From: Chenopodium formosanum
Lineage: Eukaryota; Streptophyta; Magnoliopsida; Caryophyllales; Amaranthaceae
Assembly (NCBI GenBank): GCA_024500155.1
Contig: CM044874.1
Coordinates: 5,905,001 to 5,969,000 of the forward strand
Direction: 5' to 3'
Length of the DNA stretch: 64,000 bases
The notes under the pieces were generated by a model. That model did no database searches, had not been told where the DNA came from, and worked only from the letters and a program-made list of their open reading frames with translations. Positions 36,090 through 48,328 of this stretch are shown here, in pieces. The stretch's first letter is position 1. The number at the start of each line of letters is the position of its first letter. The translations under genes and the position numbers were made by a program.

Positions 36090-39000
36090 TCCGCGTTGAG
36101 CTCATCTAACTCCTTCGGGACAACCAAAATGTGTTTGCTTTCTTGGCAGCTGATATGCCCGGGATAAGTCCAGACCTCATCTCTCACAAACTTAACGTCG
36201 ACCCAACGTGTCGGCCAGTTAAGCAAAAGAAGCGGAATTACTCCGCGAATTAGAACCGAGACATCGCAGCTGAAGTCCAAAGTTGCTGGATGCAGGCTTC
36301 ATCGAACCCTGTTAGTGTGGGGAATATTTTCAAGCGTTAACCCTCTTGCTTGAACCCCACTGTGATTATACACTTAAGTACGGTGGTGTCCAAAGGGGAA
36401 GAAGATAGAGCAAATGAGTCGCCAACAAGTTTTAGGAACTTGTAAACCGTTCACAGGGTGAAGGTTACACCCCTTAACGATCCAAGAGATTGTCAACTCC
36501 ATAAGGTCTTGAACCAAATAAGGGTTCGGGGATGAAGGTACAAATCCAACCTAAAAGAGATTGAACCTGCCCTAATAATAGGCCTCTACTGTATTCAGAT
36601 CGTATTCATGTGCGCTTTCTGACTAACATACAATCAAAAGGATTAACCCTTAACCTGTTTATCTCTGTTGGTTGAATATTAATGCACAAATAAACCTATT
36701 ATTGGCGATCACTTGAATTATAATCAAATTAACCCTAACAAGATTATTAATATCTTATTAAGCGTGATTACAAGTACTAATTCCCTTTAAGCATGCATAA
36801 AAGGTGTGATCAAGCAATAACAATAAATATCAAGCAACATAATAATAATAAATTATAATAATCATGATAATCATAATAACAATTAAAATAATCATAATCA
36901 TAATAATTATAATAATGATCATCACAATAACAATTATAATGAATATTATAATCATAAAATCATAATCATAAATCATAATTAAAATAATCATATCAACGTT
37001 AAAGCATAATAATAATAGCAAGATCCTAGGCATGATACTAACAATCATAAATATTAGGAAGAACGTAGAAAGCATCATAATTTTAATCATACTTGATATT
37101 AAAGTTACCCTAGACATGATACTAGGAAGATCAAAACTCGCTAACATAACATTAGGAATCATAATAACAACCTAAGCATGATTTCTATATCAAAAATATC
37201 AATTAACTAATTAAAGTACTTACTTGGATGCCTCGTACCTCTTTCTAATAACAAAATACACATGTTAGTAACTTCAAGGAAAATAATAAACAAAACAATT
37301 AAATTAAATAATTGAAAGAGATATTTGGGACTAAACCATCAGAAATTAAACCTTTCACGTCTAGGGCGAAGGCAACTTCGAATATGGCTAGATGTTTCTA
37401 GATCTAATGAATGCAGAATTTTGTATGTAAAAACTAGTTTAGAGAAGAGTGAGAGAAAGAGTAATCAAGAGAATCTTGATGAGAGTTGGTGAATGATTAA
37501 AGAGAATGAGAGAGAATTGAAAACTGGTTGTAGGTGATTATAAATGAAAACTGATTGTGGGTGATGAAAACGGAGTTTTTAATACGTTATTTATAGAGAA
37601 AATCAACCAAAAAGATAAAACTATCAAAACAGAGTATGGCGCACCTGAAAACAGATTAGCGCCAACACTGGCTTATTGGCGCCAGGCGCCAATGCCTGGC
37701 GTTAGGCACTAATCCTGTTTTTGACGCGTTTTCTAAAATCAGATAAATTTTGCCGTACAAGAGGATAAAATCGTATCTTTTCCTAAAAAATGTTCTTTGA
37801 TTTTAATTAAAACTCTGAAAAGTCAACAAAAGTCAATTTATCAATGCTAATTGAATTAGGAATGAAAAGAACCTTCTAGAAGAATCTAGAAGACTAAAAC
37901 CATTCCTAATTGCATTAGGAATGATAAATCATATTAGGTCCTCCCCTAGATCATTGGGCCGCATATAAGGCTCAAACCAGGCCCAGTTTAGTAAATTGGC
38001 CATGACTTCCTCAATATTCATCGGAATTGGGCTTATAATATATCGTTGGAAAGCTCTTGTCAAGCCCCATCCAACTACACTACTATTGGACCTGTATCAT
38101 GGACCAACCAAAATGGATTGTCTGTTTTCTTAAAATAAGTTTTCAAAAACAGAGAGAAGAGAAAAGAAATTAAAACTGTCCGCAACACTAGACTTTCCAC
38201 ACTTTCACTTCATTCGATTATGATTCAACGTAAAAGGTACTCATCACCGGGTTTGGTTTTGGGGAGACACAAATGGGTGTCTACAAACAGTATCCAGAAT
38301 GGCTGGCCAATGTGGTGATGGTTCAGAAGGCAAATGGCACCTAGAGAATGTGCGTTGACTTCACAGACCTAAATAAGGCTTGTCCGAAGGATTTCTATTC
38401 CTTGTCGAGGATCGATCAACATTTGACTCGACAAGTGGTCATGCCTTGCTTGGTTTCATGGACGCATTTTTGGGGTACCATCAGATCTTCATGCACCGTG
38501 GCGACCGAGCAAAGACGACATTCGTCACGAACGCCGGGGTGTACAATTACAAAATGATGCCCTTCGGATTGAAAAATGCGGGGGCAACCTGTGAAAGGCT
38601 GGTGGATCAGGTTTTCGCCGATCAAAAAGGCCGAAACATGGAAGTCTATGTTGACGATTCTATCGTCAAGAGCAAAAAAGATGAGGACCATGTTAAGGAC
38701 TTGGGCGAAACCTTAGTCACCTTAAGATAGCACCAAATGAAGCTGAATCCAAAGAAGTGTGTCTTCGGCATGAAGTCAGGGATGTTCCTTGGGTTCATGG
38801 TTAGAAAAAGAGGGATTGATGCCAATCCCGCTAAGGTGCAGGCATCGCTCAATCTTCCCGAGCCGAAAACAAAGAGGGACGTTTTGTGGCTCACCGGAAG
38901 AATGGCAGCCCTCTCAAGGTTCATCTCTAGAGCCTCGGATAAGGGGTTACCTTTCTTCAAAACCCTGAAACTCCCAAAAACATAAGAGCTCGTCTGGGAA

Positions 39001-39835
39001 GACGGGCAAAGAGAAACCTTTAAGCATCTTCGGGAGCATGTAGCTCAACTCCCAACACTGGCTAGCCCAGTAGAGGGAGAATCTCTATAATTATACGTGG
39101 CTGTTAGCCCGGCCACCATCAGTGTAGTGCTGCTGAGGGAAGAAAATAAAATTCAGCAATCGATCTACTTCGTCAGCCACACTCTGACGGATGCCGAGAC
39201 CCGCTACCCCTTACTCGAGAAAGTTGCTTACGCAGTAGTGGTAGCCGCTCGGAAGTTGAGACCCTACTTCGATTGCCATCAAATAGTGGTCTTAACTGAT
39301 CAGCCGCTGGAAAAAGTTCTCGGCAAAGTTGAAAAATCTGGTAGGTTGGCCAAGTGGGCTTTCGAGCTCACAGAGTTTAGCATCAGCTACCAGCCGAGAG
39401 CAGCCATTAAGGCTCAAGCTCTAGCGGACTTCCTGGCTGAATGCTTATACCAGGAGACGCTAGACAATGAAAAGAAAATCCGGACCCTTTTTACGGATGG
39501 ATCGTCCACCGTAAATGGTTCGGGGGCAGGTGTAGTTATAACCTCTCCCGAAAGGCAAGTTCTTCGAGAATGCACTAAAATTTTCTTTTAAAGCTTCGAA
39601 CAACGAAGCCGAATATGAGGCAGCAATCGCGGGCCTAGAACTGTGCATCTCGTTGGATGTCGAGCATGTCTGTCTGAAGACGGACTCTCAGCTAGTTGCA
39701 TATCAGATTGGTGGCAGCTACGAGGCCAAAGAGCCCTCAATGATAGCCTACCTTGCCAAGATCAAATCTGTTATTGCAAAGCTGAGAACTTTTGAAGTTC
39801 AGCTGATCCCGAGGGGTCAGAATGCTCAAGCCGAC
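36090..39835 (+). pseudogene. Gypsy pol: RT, RNase H and archaeal-type RNase H, copy 2
   Basis: The RT start is at 36,100-36,315 and RT resumes at 38,286 after the solo LTR. The catalytic YVDD is at 38,647-38,658. RNase H lies at about 39,097-39,440 and the second RNase H (FTDGSS...GSGAGVV, then NNEAEYEAAIAGL) at about 39,480-39,835. Stops occur at 38,728, 38,983 and about 39,088, with a frameshift near 39,586. The copia element inserts after QAD at 39,835, and the frame resumes with PSKLASSTL at 50,204. The domain set marks the Tat lineage. Confidence 0.87.
36316..38285 (-). mobile_element. Probable solo LTR inside gypsy RT, minus orientation, copy 2
   Basis: It has the same ends as in copy 1 (TGTAGACACCC on the right reading leftward, TTCCCCACA at the left). 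It has no gene, and contains the ATA/ATC microsatellite and the GGCGCC palindrome (37,676-37,692). Flanking five-mers are gttag and aacag, so the target duplication is imperfect. Confidence 0.55.
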
Positions 39836-41141
39836 TGTTGGACTTAATGATTTTGATGATGACACAACCTCACTTACTTACAAACTAATAAGTGCTTGAT
39901 TGTTTAAGTGTGTACTCAGTTACAAAGACTAGGAGAATGAAGCGTCTTGTAAAAATACCATGAGGAACAAGAAGGCCAGAAGCAAAGCTAACCATATAGA
40001 AGAGTTCCCTCACAGGAACTGGCGCTTCAGAAATGAAGATTGGAGAAGAGAAGGTTCCCTCAGGGAACAGAAGCTTCAGAGAAGAAGCCTCATCAGAGAA
40101 GAAAAGTTCCTCCCAAGGAACAGAAGCCTTGGAGTAGAAGCTTCATCAGAGAACATGAAGACTAAATATATTCTTATATTTTAGGATTTATGTAAGTATA
40201 AGATATTAAATAGCACTCGAAAAATCTGTGTGGAATTGGTCTAAAAAGATAATTTTGTGCTAGCTAAATTTTAGGAAAGTTGGTTTCTAAACGTTTATCT
40301 TTACAAACAAAAAGAGGATTTTATTTTTATTCTGATTTTCTAAAAATATCTTTTGAAAATAAAATCTCACACGTTTTCTAAAAACCTTGCTTCCTACTCT
40401 TCCATGATTTTCTTCAAGTCATGGCCGTGCACATTAAGGAGTTCATGGTTCCTTAATTTTAGGGACATGATCTTCTTAGTGGGTTGGAGTAGTGGCGTAA
40501 TGGATTTGCTGCACAAAGAAGTTTTCCTAAACGAATTTTGGTCTATAAATAGTTGTTAATTTTAGATGGAAAACTTCACCTTGCTCACATAAGTTTTCAA
40601 GCTTCAAATTGAGTCTAGTGTCAATTCCACACAAGTTCATTAGAGTGTTCTTAATGTTCTTATACTAGAGTTTGTTTTTCTTTCGAGTTGTAATTTGGGG
40701 AATGGGGAAGTTCAAGTGAACGTTTGTGTGTGAGAAAGAGAAGAGAGAGAGAGAAGAGAAAGAGAAGAGAAAGAGAAGAGAAAGAGAAGAGAGAACAGAG
40801 AAGTGAGAAGAGAGAAAAAGAAGAGAAGAGTAACAAGTTGGGTGACTTGTTCCTCAGGGTCTCAAGTTCGTAGAGGAACTTGAGTTTGAGTCTTTAGCTT
40901 GTAATAGGATCGTTTTCCCTATTATAGTGAAGATTCTTTTCCCAAAATCCCAAGTGATCGTGGTTTTTCTCCTTGTTAGGGCCAAGGAGTTTTCCACGTA
41001 AAATCTCTCTTGCATTCTTTAGTTCCTTTAGTTAATCTCTCAGTTCCTTTAGCTGACTTAATTTTAATTCCGCAAAAAGTTTGGCTAAATTCTCATACTA
41101 CAATTCAACCCCCCCTTCTTGTAGTATTCATTAAAACAACA
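39836..41141 (+). repeat. Copia 5' LTR, copy 2 (1,306 bp)
   Basis: It runs from TGTTGGAC to AAACAACA. TATAAATAG is at 40,544-40,552, and the sequence ahead of the 3' border has a C-rich run (CCCCCC) as in SIRE LTRs. The GA purine tract (about 40,736-40,831) is 11 bp longer than in copy 1. Confidence 0.95.
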
Positions 41142-41143
41142 GT

Positions 41144-41156
41144 TGGTATCAGAGCC
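41144..41156 (+). promoter_or_regulatory. Copia primer-binding site
   Basis: TGGTATCAGAGCC, two bases after the LTR end, is complementary to the 3' end of initiator methionine tRNA, the usual primer of plant copia elements. The same site is at 18,605-18,617 in copy 1. Confidence 0.92.
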
Positions 41157-41206
41157 TAACTTCTAGGAAAATCAGGAAACCCTGAAGAAGAAAGGTCTTG
41201 GAGAAA

Positions 41207-43027
41207 ATGAATACTCATGAGAAGCTCGAGGAAGGATACTCAACACAAAGGCCTCCTATGTTCAACGGCAAGTTCTACACTTACTAGAAGAACCGCATGG
41301 AGATCTTTATCAAGGCAGAGAACTATCAAGTTTGGAGGGTCATCGAGGTTGGTGATTTCGAAGTCACCAAAACAAATGCTCAGAACGAGGTAATCCCTAA
41401 GCCTATGTCTGAATATGAAAAAGAAGATTTTGATAAAATGGAAATAAATGATATGGCTGCGAAATTGCATCACTGTGGACTTGGACCTCACGAACACAAT
41501 CGTGTTATGGGGTGCAAGAACGCTAAGGAAATCTGGGATTTGCTGTAGATTACTCATGAAGGAACTAATGAGGTTAAACGCTAAAAAATCGATCTACTTA
41601 TGTCTAAGTATGAAAGATTTGAAATGCAGCCTAAGGAAACCATTCAAGAGATGCTAACCCGTTTTACTAACATCATAAATGAGTTGGTTTCCCTTGGTAG
41701 ACAGATTCCTACAGATGAGCAGGTTAGGAAGGTTCTTAGAAGTCTTCCACAAGATGAGAGGTGGAGAGCTAAGGTGACAGCCCTTCAAGAAACGAAGGAC
41801 TTTACCAAGTTCAATACTGAACAACTAGCAGGTTCTCTCATGACTCATGAGCTACACCTTGGAGTCAACAATGAACCCATGAGGAACAAGGGATTGGCTC
41901 TTAAGGCTGATGAGGAGGAAGACTTAGAAGTAGACGAGGATGAGGCTGCCCTAATTATGCAAAGAATTAAAAAGATGTTCAAGAAAGGCCGAACCTCAAG
42001 GAACTTCGGGAAAAAGACCTCAAATCCCAAGCCTGACTACAACTGCCACAAGTGTGGATCTCCAGATCACTTTATCAGAGACTGTCCCCTTTGGGAAAAT
42101 GATAAAGGGAAAGGAAAGGCTAAGGAACAAGGAAAAGAAAAATTCAGCAAAGCAAACTATCAAAAGTCAGACATGAGGAAGGCCATGATAGCAGCCTGAG
42201 GAGACTCAGAAAGTGAAGAAGAAGATGATGACCAACCAGAAGAGGAGACAGCTAATCTCTGTTTGATTGCCAAATCAAATGATGAAAAAGCTTACCTTGA
42301 GGAACTCCAGAAAGAGGTATTTCTTTATCCTAAACAGCTTAAAACTCTCTCTAAAGATGTCTTGATAGATATATGTCTAGAAGAAGAAGAATTCTTTACA
42401 GATACATGTGTAAAGTTGAACAAATGTGAAAAAGCTCTTAAGGTTTGCAAAGAACATGGTGCTTGGTTGGAAACAGCCTATGCCAAGTCTCAAAGCAAAC
42501 TAAGAGAGCTTGATTTTAAATACAAACACATAACTGAGATAGCTGATAGGATTAAGAATGAAAGTATTCTTCTGAATGTTGAACTAACTTAGTATAAGCT
42601 CATGAATTCTGATATCAGTTCTAGCAGTTCCTCAAGTGATCAGTTGCTTAAATTCAATGTTGATTTTGAAAAATTGAAAAATGAGCTTTCTACCTTAAAA
42701 ACTCAAAAGGATCAACTTGAATCTGAACTGAATGCTAGAAAGGATAGAAGTATTGACCCAAAAGTCATACCTAAGTGGATAGCTGAAGCTCAAGGAAAAA
42801 GAACTAAAGGCCTTGGCTATATAACCAAGAGGAAAGGTAAGCAAAACAAATATGTTGAGCTTCCTAGCATGAAGGTATGCACTTTTTGTGGTAAGTCTGG
42901 ACATCTCTATGGACAGTGTAGGATAAGAGAAGAAGCTGATAAAAGAAATGTAGAACAAGTGTGGGTCAAGAAAACTGATATTGCATTCACGTCTAAGGAA
43001 ACCTGGGTTCCTGATCCTAATGCTTAG
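41207..43027 (+). pseudogene. Copia gag, complete length, with stops
   Basis: The ATG is at 41,207 and one frame runs to a TAG at 43,025. It contains the gag core (SKYERFEMQPKETIQ), an acidic stretch, a first CCHC knuckle (CHKCGSPDHFIRDC), a coiled-coil-like Glu/Lys-rich region (42,660-42,750) and a second knuckle (CTFCGKSGHLYGQC). The long gag with two knuckles is typical of Sireviruses. Internal stops are at 41,285, 41,546, 41,582 (only in this copy), 42,197 and 42,590; no frameshift is needed. Gag would package element RNA in cytoplasmic particles. Confidence 0.88.
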
Positions 43028-46000
43028 TTTTCTTGCAGGTCCTAGTGAGAGGGAACAACTCGTGGTATCTCGACAGCGGTTGTTCAAAGCATATGACAGG
43101 TGATAAATCAAAATTCCTCTCACTAGAAGACTACCCTGGAGGAATAGTAACCTTTGGGGATAATAAGAAGGGCGAGATCATTGGAAAAGGCAAAATTGGT
43201 AGATCAAAATCTCATTCCATTGATAATGTGTTCCTGGTCGAGGGCTTAATGCACAATTTGCTCAATATATCACAATTTTGTGACAAAGGAAACTCTGTAA
43301 GTTTTACTTCTGATTCTTGCAACATCATCAACAACAAGTCAGGAAAAGTTGTTCTAGAAGGAACAAGAAGAGGGAACACTTATACAGTTGACCTCAACTT
43401 AATCCCAAGGAACAACCTTACATGTCTGAGTATTATTGAAGATGATCCCCTGCTATGGCATAAATGTTTTGGACATGCTAGCTTTTCATTACTCGACAAG
43501 CTAAGGTCAAGAAACTTTGTTGTGGGACACCCTATTATCAAGTTCCTACAGAACAAAGTTTGTGATGCATGTGTGAAAGGCAAGCATGTTCGCTCATCTT
43601 TTAAATTGAAGAAAATGGTGAGCACTACAAAGCCTTTGGAATTAATCCATATGGATTTGTGTGGTCCCATGAGAATTCAAAGCAGGAGTGGCAAGAAATA
43701 TGTTTTGGTTATTGTTGATGATTATTCTAGATTCACTTGGGTTATTTTTCTTGCTAGTAAAGATGAAACTTTTAACGAGTTTGTTGCCTTTGCCAAGAAA
43801 ATACAGATAATCAGTGGTCACTCCATAGTCCATCTCAGATCAGATCACGGAACTGAATTTGAGAAATCAAGATTCGATGAGTTTTGCAGGGAAAATGGCA
43901 TGAATCATAACTTCTCAGCTCCAAGGACTCCCCAACAAAATGGAGTTGTAGAAAGGAAGAATCGAACCCTTGAGGAAATGGCTAGAACGATGCTGATTGA
44001 AAGTGGATTGCCAAGAAACTTCTGGGCTGAAGCCGTGAATACAGCTTGTTACATCCTTAATAGAGTAACAATCAGAAGTATCATCAACAAGACTCCCTAT
44101 GAACTGTTCAGGGGAATAAAGCCAAACATATCTCATCTTAGAGTCTTTGGTTGTAAGTGCTTTGTACATAACAATGGTAAGAAAAACCTAGGGAAATTTG
44201 ATGAAAGAAGTGAAGAGGCCATATTTCTAGGATATGCCTCTTATATCAAAGCTTATAGAGTTTATAATAAAAGCTCAATGTGTGTTGAGGAAAGCATTCA
44301 TATAATCTTTGATGAAGTTAACCAGTTTGTGAGTGTACAGGAACAAGAAGATGATAATGATTTTGAAATTGGATTAATAAGAGACAGGGATGAAGAAGAG
44401 ACTCAAAAGCAAACCAAAGAAAAGCAGCCTGCTCCAGAAGAGGATCATCAAGAAAATGGAGAGGTTCCTCAACCAGATGAACAGGTGAATGAGGAACAAG
44501 CAGAAGAAGCAGAAGGAACAGAATCAGAAGCTCCTCAAATTGGAGTTCCAGTAAGGGAATTCCAACCCAGGCCATTCAGGTATCAAGGTTCTCATCCAAG
44601 TGATCTCATAATCAGTGATATAGGAAAAGGAACGCAAACAAGATCACAAATGAGGAACTACTGCGCATTCCATGCATTTCTGTCCATTCTAGAACCAAGA
44701 AATCATCAAGAAGCCTTGGGAGATGCAGATTGGATAGTGGCCATGCAAGAGGAACTCAATGAGTTCGAAAGGAATAAGGTCTAGCACCTTGAGCCAAAGC
44801 CTAAGGGAAAGAAGGTAATTGGGCTCAAATGGGTGTTCAGGAACAAGCTTGATGAACATGGCACCATAGTAAGGAACAAGGCTAGATTGGTTGTGAAGGG
44901 CTACAACCAACAAGAAGGTATTGATTTCGATGAAACCTTTGCTCCTGTAGCTAGATTAGAAGCTATTAGAATCCTAGTGGCTTTTGCTTCTTTTATGGGT
45001 TTCAAACTCTATCAAATGGATGTGAAATGTGCTTTTCTAAATGGTTTCTTAAATGAGGTGGTGTTTGTTGAACAACCTCCAGATTTCGAAAATCCAAAAT
45101 TTCCAAATCATGTTTTTAAACTTGATAAAGCTCTCTATGGGCTCAAACAAGCTCCAAGAGCCTGGTATGAAAGGCTTTCAAAGTTCCTACTGCAAAATGA
45201 TTTCAAAAGAGGAAAAGTAGACAAAACTCTTTTCCTTAAATCTTGAGGAACTGATTTGTTAGTTGTACAGATCTATGTAGATGATATTATATTTGGTGCT
45301 ACTAACAATGGTTTATGCAAGTACTTTGCTGAGCTTATGGGTGGTGAATTTGAGATGAGCATGATGGGTGAATTGAATTTCTTCCTTGGACTTCAAATAA
45401 AGCAAACAACTGAAGGAATAATGATTCACCAACAGAAGTATGTCAAGGAACTTCTGAAGAAGTACAACATGGAAAATGCCAAGACAAATCATACACCTAT
45501 GGGAACAACAACAAGACTTGATGAGGATCCACAAGGAACAAGTGTGGATCAAACCACTTAAAGAGGTATGATTGGTTCATTGTTATATCTAACAGCCAGT
45601 AGGCCTGACATGTCCTTTAGTGTTGGATTGTGTGCTAGATTTCAGTCTAATCCTAAAGAATCACATCTAACGGCTGTTAAGAGAATTTTGAGATACCTCA
45701 AAGGAACAGATGACCTGTGTCTGTTCTATCCTAGAAGTGATGAATTTATGCTTAGAGGATTCACAGATGCTGACTATGCAGGTGACCTAGTCAATAGGAA
45801 AAGCACCTCAGGTATGGTTCAGTTCCTTGGCTCTTGTCTAGTTTCTTAGGGTTCCAAGAAACAAAATACGGTTGCATTGTCTACTGCAGAGGCTGAGTAT
45901 GTAGCAGCAGCTGCTTGTTGCTCTCAAATCCTCTGGATAAAACAACAGTTACGTGACTTTGGTATTAAATTTAATTGCATTACTATCTATTGTGATAACA

Positions 46001-46218
46001 CTAGTGCAATTTGCATATCTAAAGATCCAGTCCATCATTCAAGAGTTAAGCATATTCATATAAGGCATCATTTCCTTAAGGATAATGTTGAAAAGGGTTT
46101 GATTAAATTAGATTTCTGCCAAACTGACAATCAAATTGCAGATATATTAACAAAACCCTTAAATAGAGAAAGGCATGAGAAGATGAGAATGGAACTTGGG
46201 ATGATTAAGTTATACTGA
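43021..46218 (+). pseudogene. Copia pol: protease, integrase, RT, RNase H
   Basis: The frame opens at 43,021, overlapping the gag stop by seven bases in a different frame. Domains in order: protease with LDSGCSKH (Asp codon near 43,072); integrase zinc finger (HKCFGH...CDAC); integrase core with all three acidic residues present (Asp 43,654, Asp 43,843, Glu 43,951); an acidic linker; RT with YVDD at 45,274-45,285; RNase H (FTDADYAGD, STAEAEYVA, DNTSA), ending ILTKPL near 46,160. The 583-codon block 43,033-44,784 is uninterrupted. Stops in frame are TAG 44,782, TGA 45,244, TAA 45,559 and TAG 45,847. With no frameshift, the gene is young but dead. Confidence 0.92.
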
Positions 46219-46711
46219 GAAAAATGCATCAAGTTCCCTCATGTATGAAACTCAAACTGACATGCTTAATCTGTTGTATACTGTGCACAAGTGTTATATG
46301 TTTAATTACATAGTTAAGACAGGTTGTGAGCAGGAGTAATATTTACTAAGGGTATGTAAATTTGAAAGTCATAGAATATGAAGAGTCCAAAATTGGTTGC
46401 ATGAGCCTTGTTGATTTGTTCCGTGTATCAAGTTGTATTTGCAAGTGTTCTTTACTGATAAAATTCAAGAGATAAAATTGTTGTGTTTATCTAGTTTTCA
46501 AAATTCCAAATTCTTTTTATCTAAACACAAAAATCGGATGAATGCATCTAAATTCATCATTATCTTTTGTTCAAAAATTAGCCCACTTACACTACTCTCT
46601 TGAAACACGGTTTGCGTTTCCCTAAACAATAAATATAAGTGTCAAATCAACTAAATTCACCTCACCTCCCAAACGACACCTCACTTCACCAATTAACCTC
46701 CACCATAAAAG

Positions 46712-48328
46712 ATGTCAGCCTCACACAAATTTACACCACACAAAAATTACCTTCTCTCTCATCACACCGATCAAAACTATTCTCCAATGTCTACCTCTCC
46801 AAAAACCCAAATTGAAGCCGACCTTAACACTAACCCAATTCCAGAAATTACCATGGAAATCCCACCGGAAATTAACCCCATTGATAACCAAGAGCCTCCA
46901 AAAGTGGATTCAACCACCGAATCCCAATCTTCTCGAAAAAGGAAGTCCGATGACATGCAAGAAGAAGAAGAAAGCGCTCCAAAACTAGGGGTCAATTACC
47001 GAGACAAGCCTGCAGCCATGAAACGGCAATAGAAGATCAGTGATCACTTTGTGACAGGTTTGGCTATTAATCTTCCTTAGTGTAAGTCTGTTAAATTGTA
47101 TGAACTGCTTGATTTGATTGAAGCTCAAAATTGGGTGAATTTGTTGAGTGAATGCTTTAATCGGAGTATGTATGTTGATGCTATGAGGGATTTTTGCAAA
47201 AGTTTCAAATACTCTAAGGGTGTTATTCGTTGCTGTGTGTATGAAAAAGAAATTGAGTTTGATGTGATGTACTTGGCTGAGTTGTTTGATGTTCCTAATA
47301 CTGGATATGACTTGTATTTTAAGAGTAATGTGATAAGGAAGCCTCTTCCTGATGCAAACATTGATGAGATTGTGGAGTATCTAGGTGGAGACCCGGAGGA
47401 AACCTACATAAATCACAATGACCTAACCCCTCTTGACAAAATTCTGCTAAAATTTGTTTTCAATGACATTATTCCTCGAACCCAAAAGAGAGACAGTGCC
47501 AACAAGCTTGACTCTGTTCTCATCTATTGCCTAGCCAAAAAGATCCAAATTAACTTTCCCTTCATCATAATCCAACACCTTTCTCACTGTTTTCCAAAAG
47601 GATGGAAGGTGGGATATGGTAACCTACTTACCTATGTTTTCGAAAGCTTTGGCATCTCCTTTACTGATAAAGAACCTCTGCCCCTCAAAAATACCGAATA
47701 CATGCAATCTATTTTCCTTGAAAATCATAAGATGAAGGTTGTGGATGGATGTTTTGAAGTTGTGCTGGAGGAAAAGGAGAAAAGGCCTAAGGAAGTAGGT
47801 GGACTAGCTGAGGGGGAAGAGGAGAGAGCTACTGGGATCATAGAGGGAGTAGTGCAGGATATTCAGGAGGAGGAAGAGGAAAAGGTGGTTGAGGAAGTGA
47901 CTGAGACAGGGGGAAGGAAGAAAAGGAAGAGTTTAAGGCTGATGAAGAAAAAGGAGACCTCTGCCCCCATTTGCATTGATATCTCAGGGGTGCAAGAGGA
48001 TTTACAGAAAGTCACAAGCTCTCCTATTTCGGGCAAGTATGCATCTACAGGTACAGGTTTTGCAGCTTTCAGTTCCCCACCTAAGGTTCCCAGCGAAAAT
48101 GTAAAGGAGATGAAGGAGATGCTCCAGAAATTGCTGAAGGAACAAGAGCAATCAAAGGTGAAGATGGAGGAACTGAAGAAGAGTGTGCTCACTCTAAATG
48201 CTGATGTGAAGGAATTGGTCACGAGCTCAGAACAGGGGAGACAGTCCACTATGAAGGACATAGTGTCTCAAATCAGCAAGAAGCTGGAGGATCTTGCTGT
48301 TGATGATGACCAGAGCACTGCATCTTAA
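46712..48328 (+). pseudogene. Extra ORF after copia pol (Sirevirus ORF3, env-like position)
   Basis: One reading frame of about 538 codons starts at the ATG at 46,712. It has two TAG stops (47,030 and 47,078), then is open for 410 codons. The N-terminal 100 residues are Pro/Ser/Thr-rich with a KRKS basic patch. The middle (47,100-47,730) is a folded-looking region resembling proteins annotated as putative plant transposon protein. The C-terminal third is acidic, then strongly coiled-coil (EMKEMLQKLLKEQEQSKVKM). I see no signal peptide and no clear membrane segment, so it should not be called an envelope glycoprotein from this sequence; only its position matches. Function is unknown. Confidence 0.75.

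Larger units (their letters stand above)
19965..42503. repeat. Large tandem duplication, copy 2 (complete 22,539-bp unit)
   Basis: The unit starts inside a CACTA transposase gene and ends inside a copia gag gene. Its right edge is where copy 2 goes on into intact copia sequence while copy 1 jumps back to the unit start. It contains the CACTA 5' part, the Helitron segment with RPA-like and B3-like genes, the left part of a solo LTR, the 5' half of the gypsy element and the 5' end of the copia element. The arrangement is a direct tandem duplication; more copies could exist left of the window. An assembly join of two haplotypes would look the same and must be excluded. Confidence 0.93.

Noticed and set aside
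46712..48328. True viral envelope gene
   Set aside because: Only the genomic position supports it; no signal peptide, membrane helix or glycoprotein features seen.
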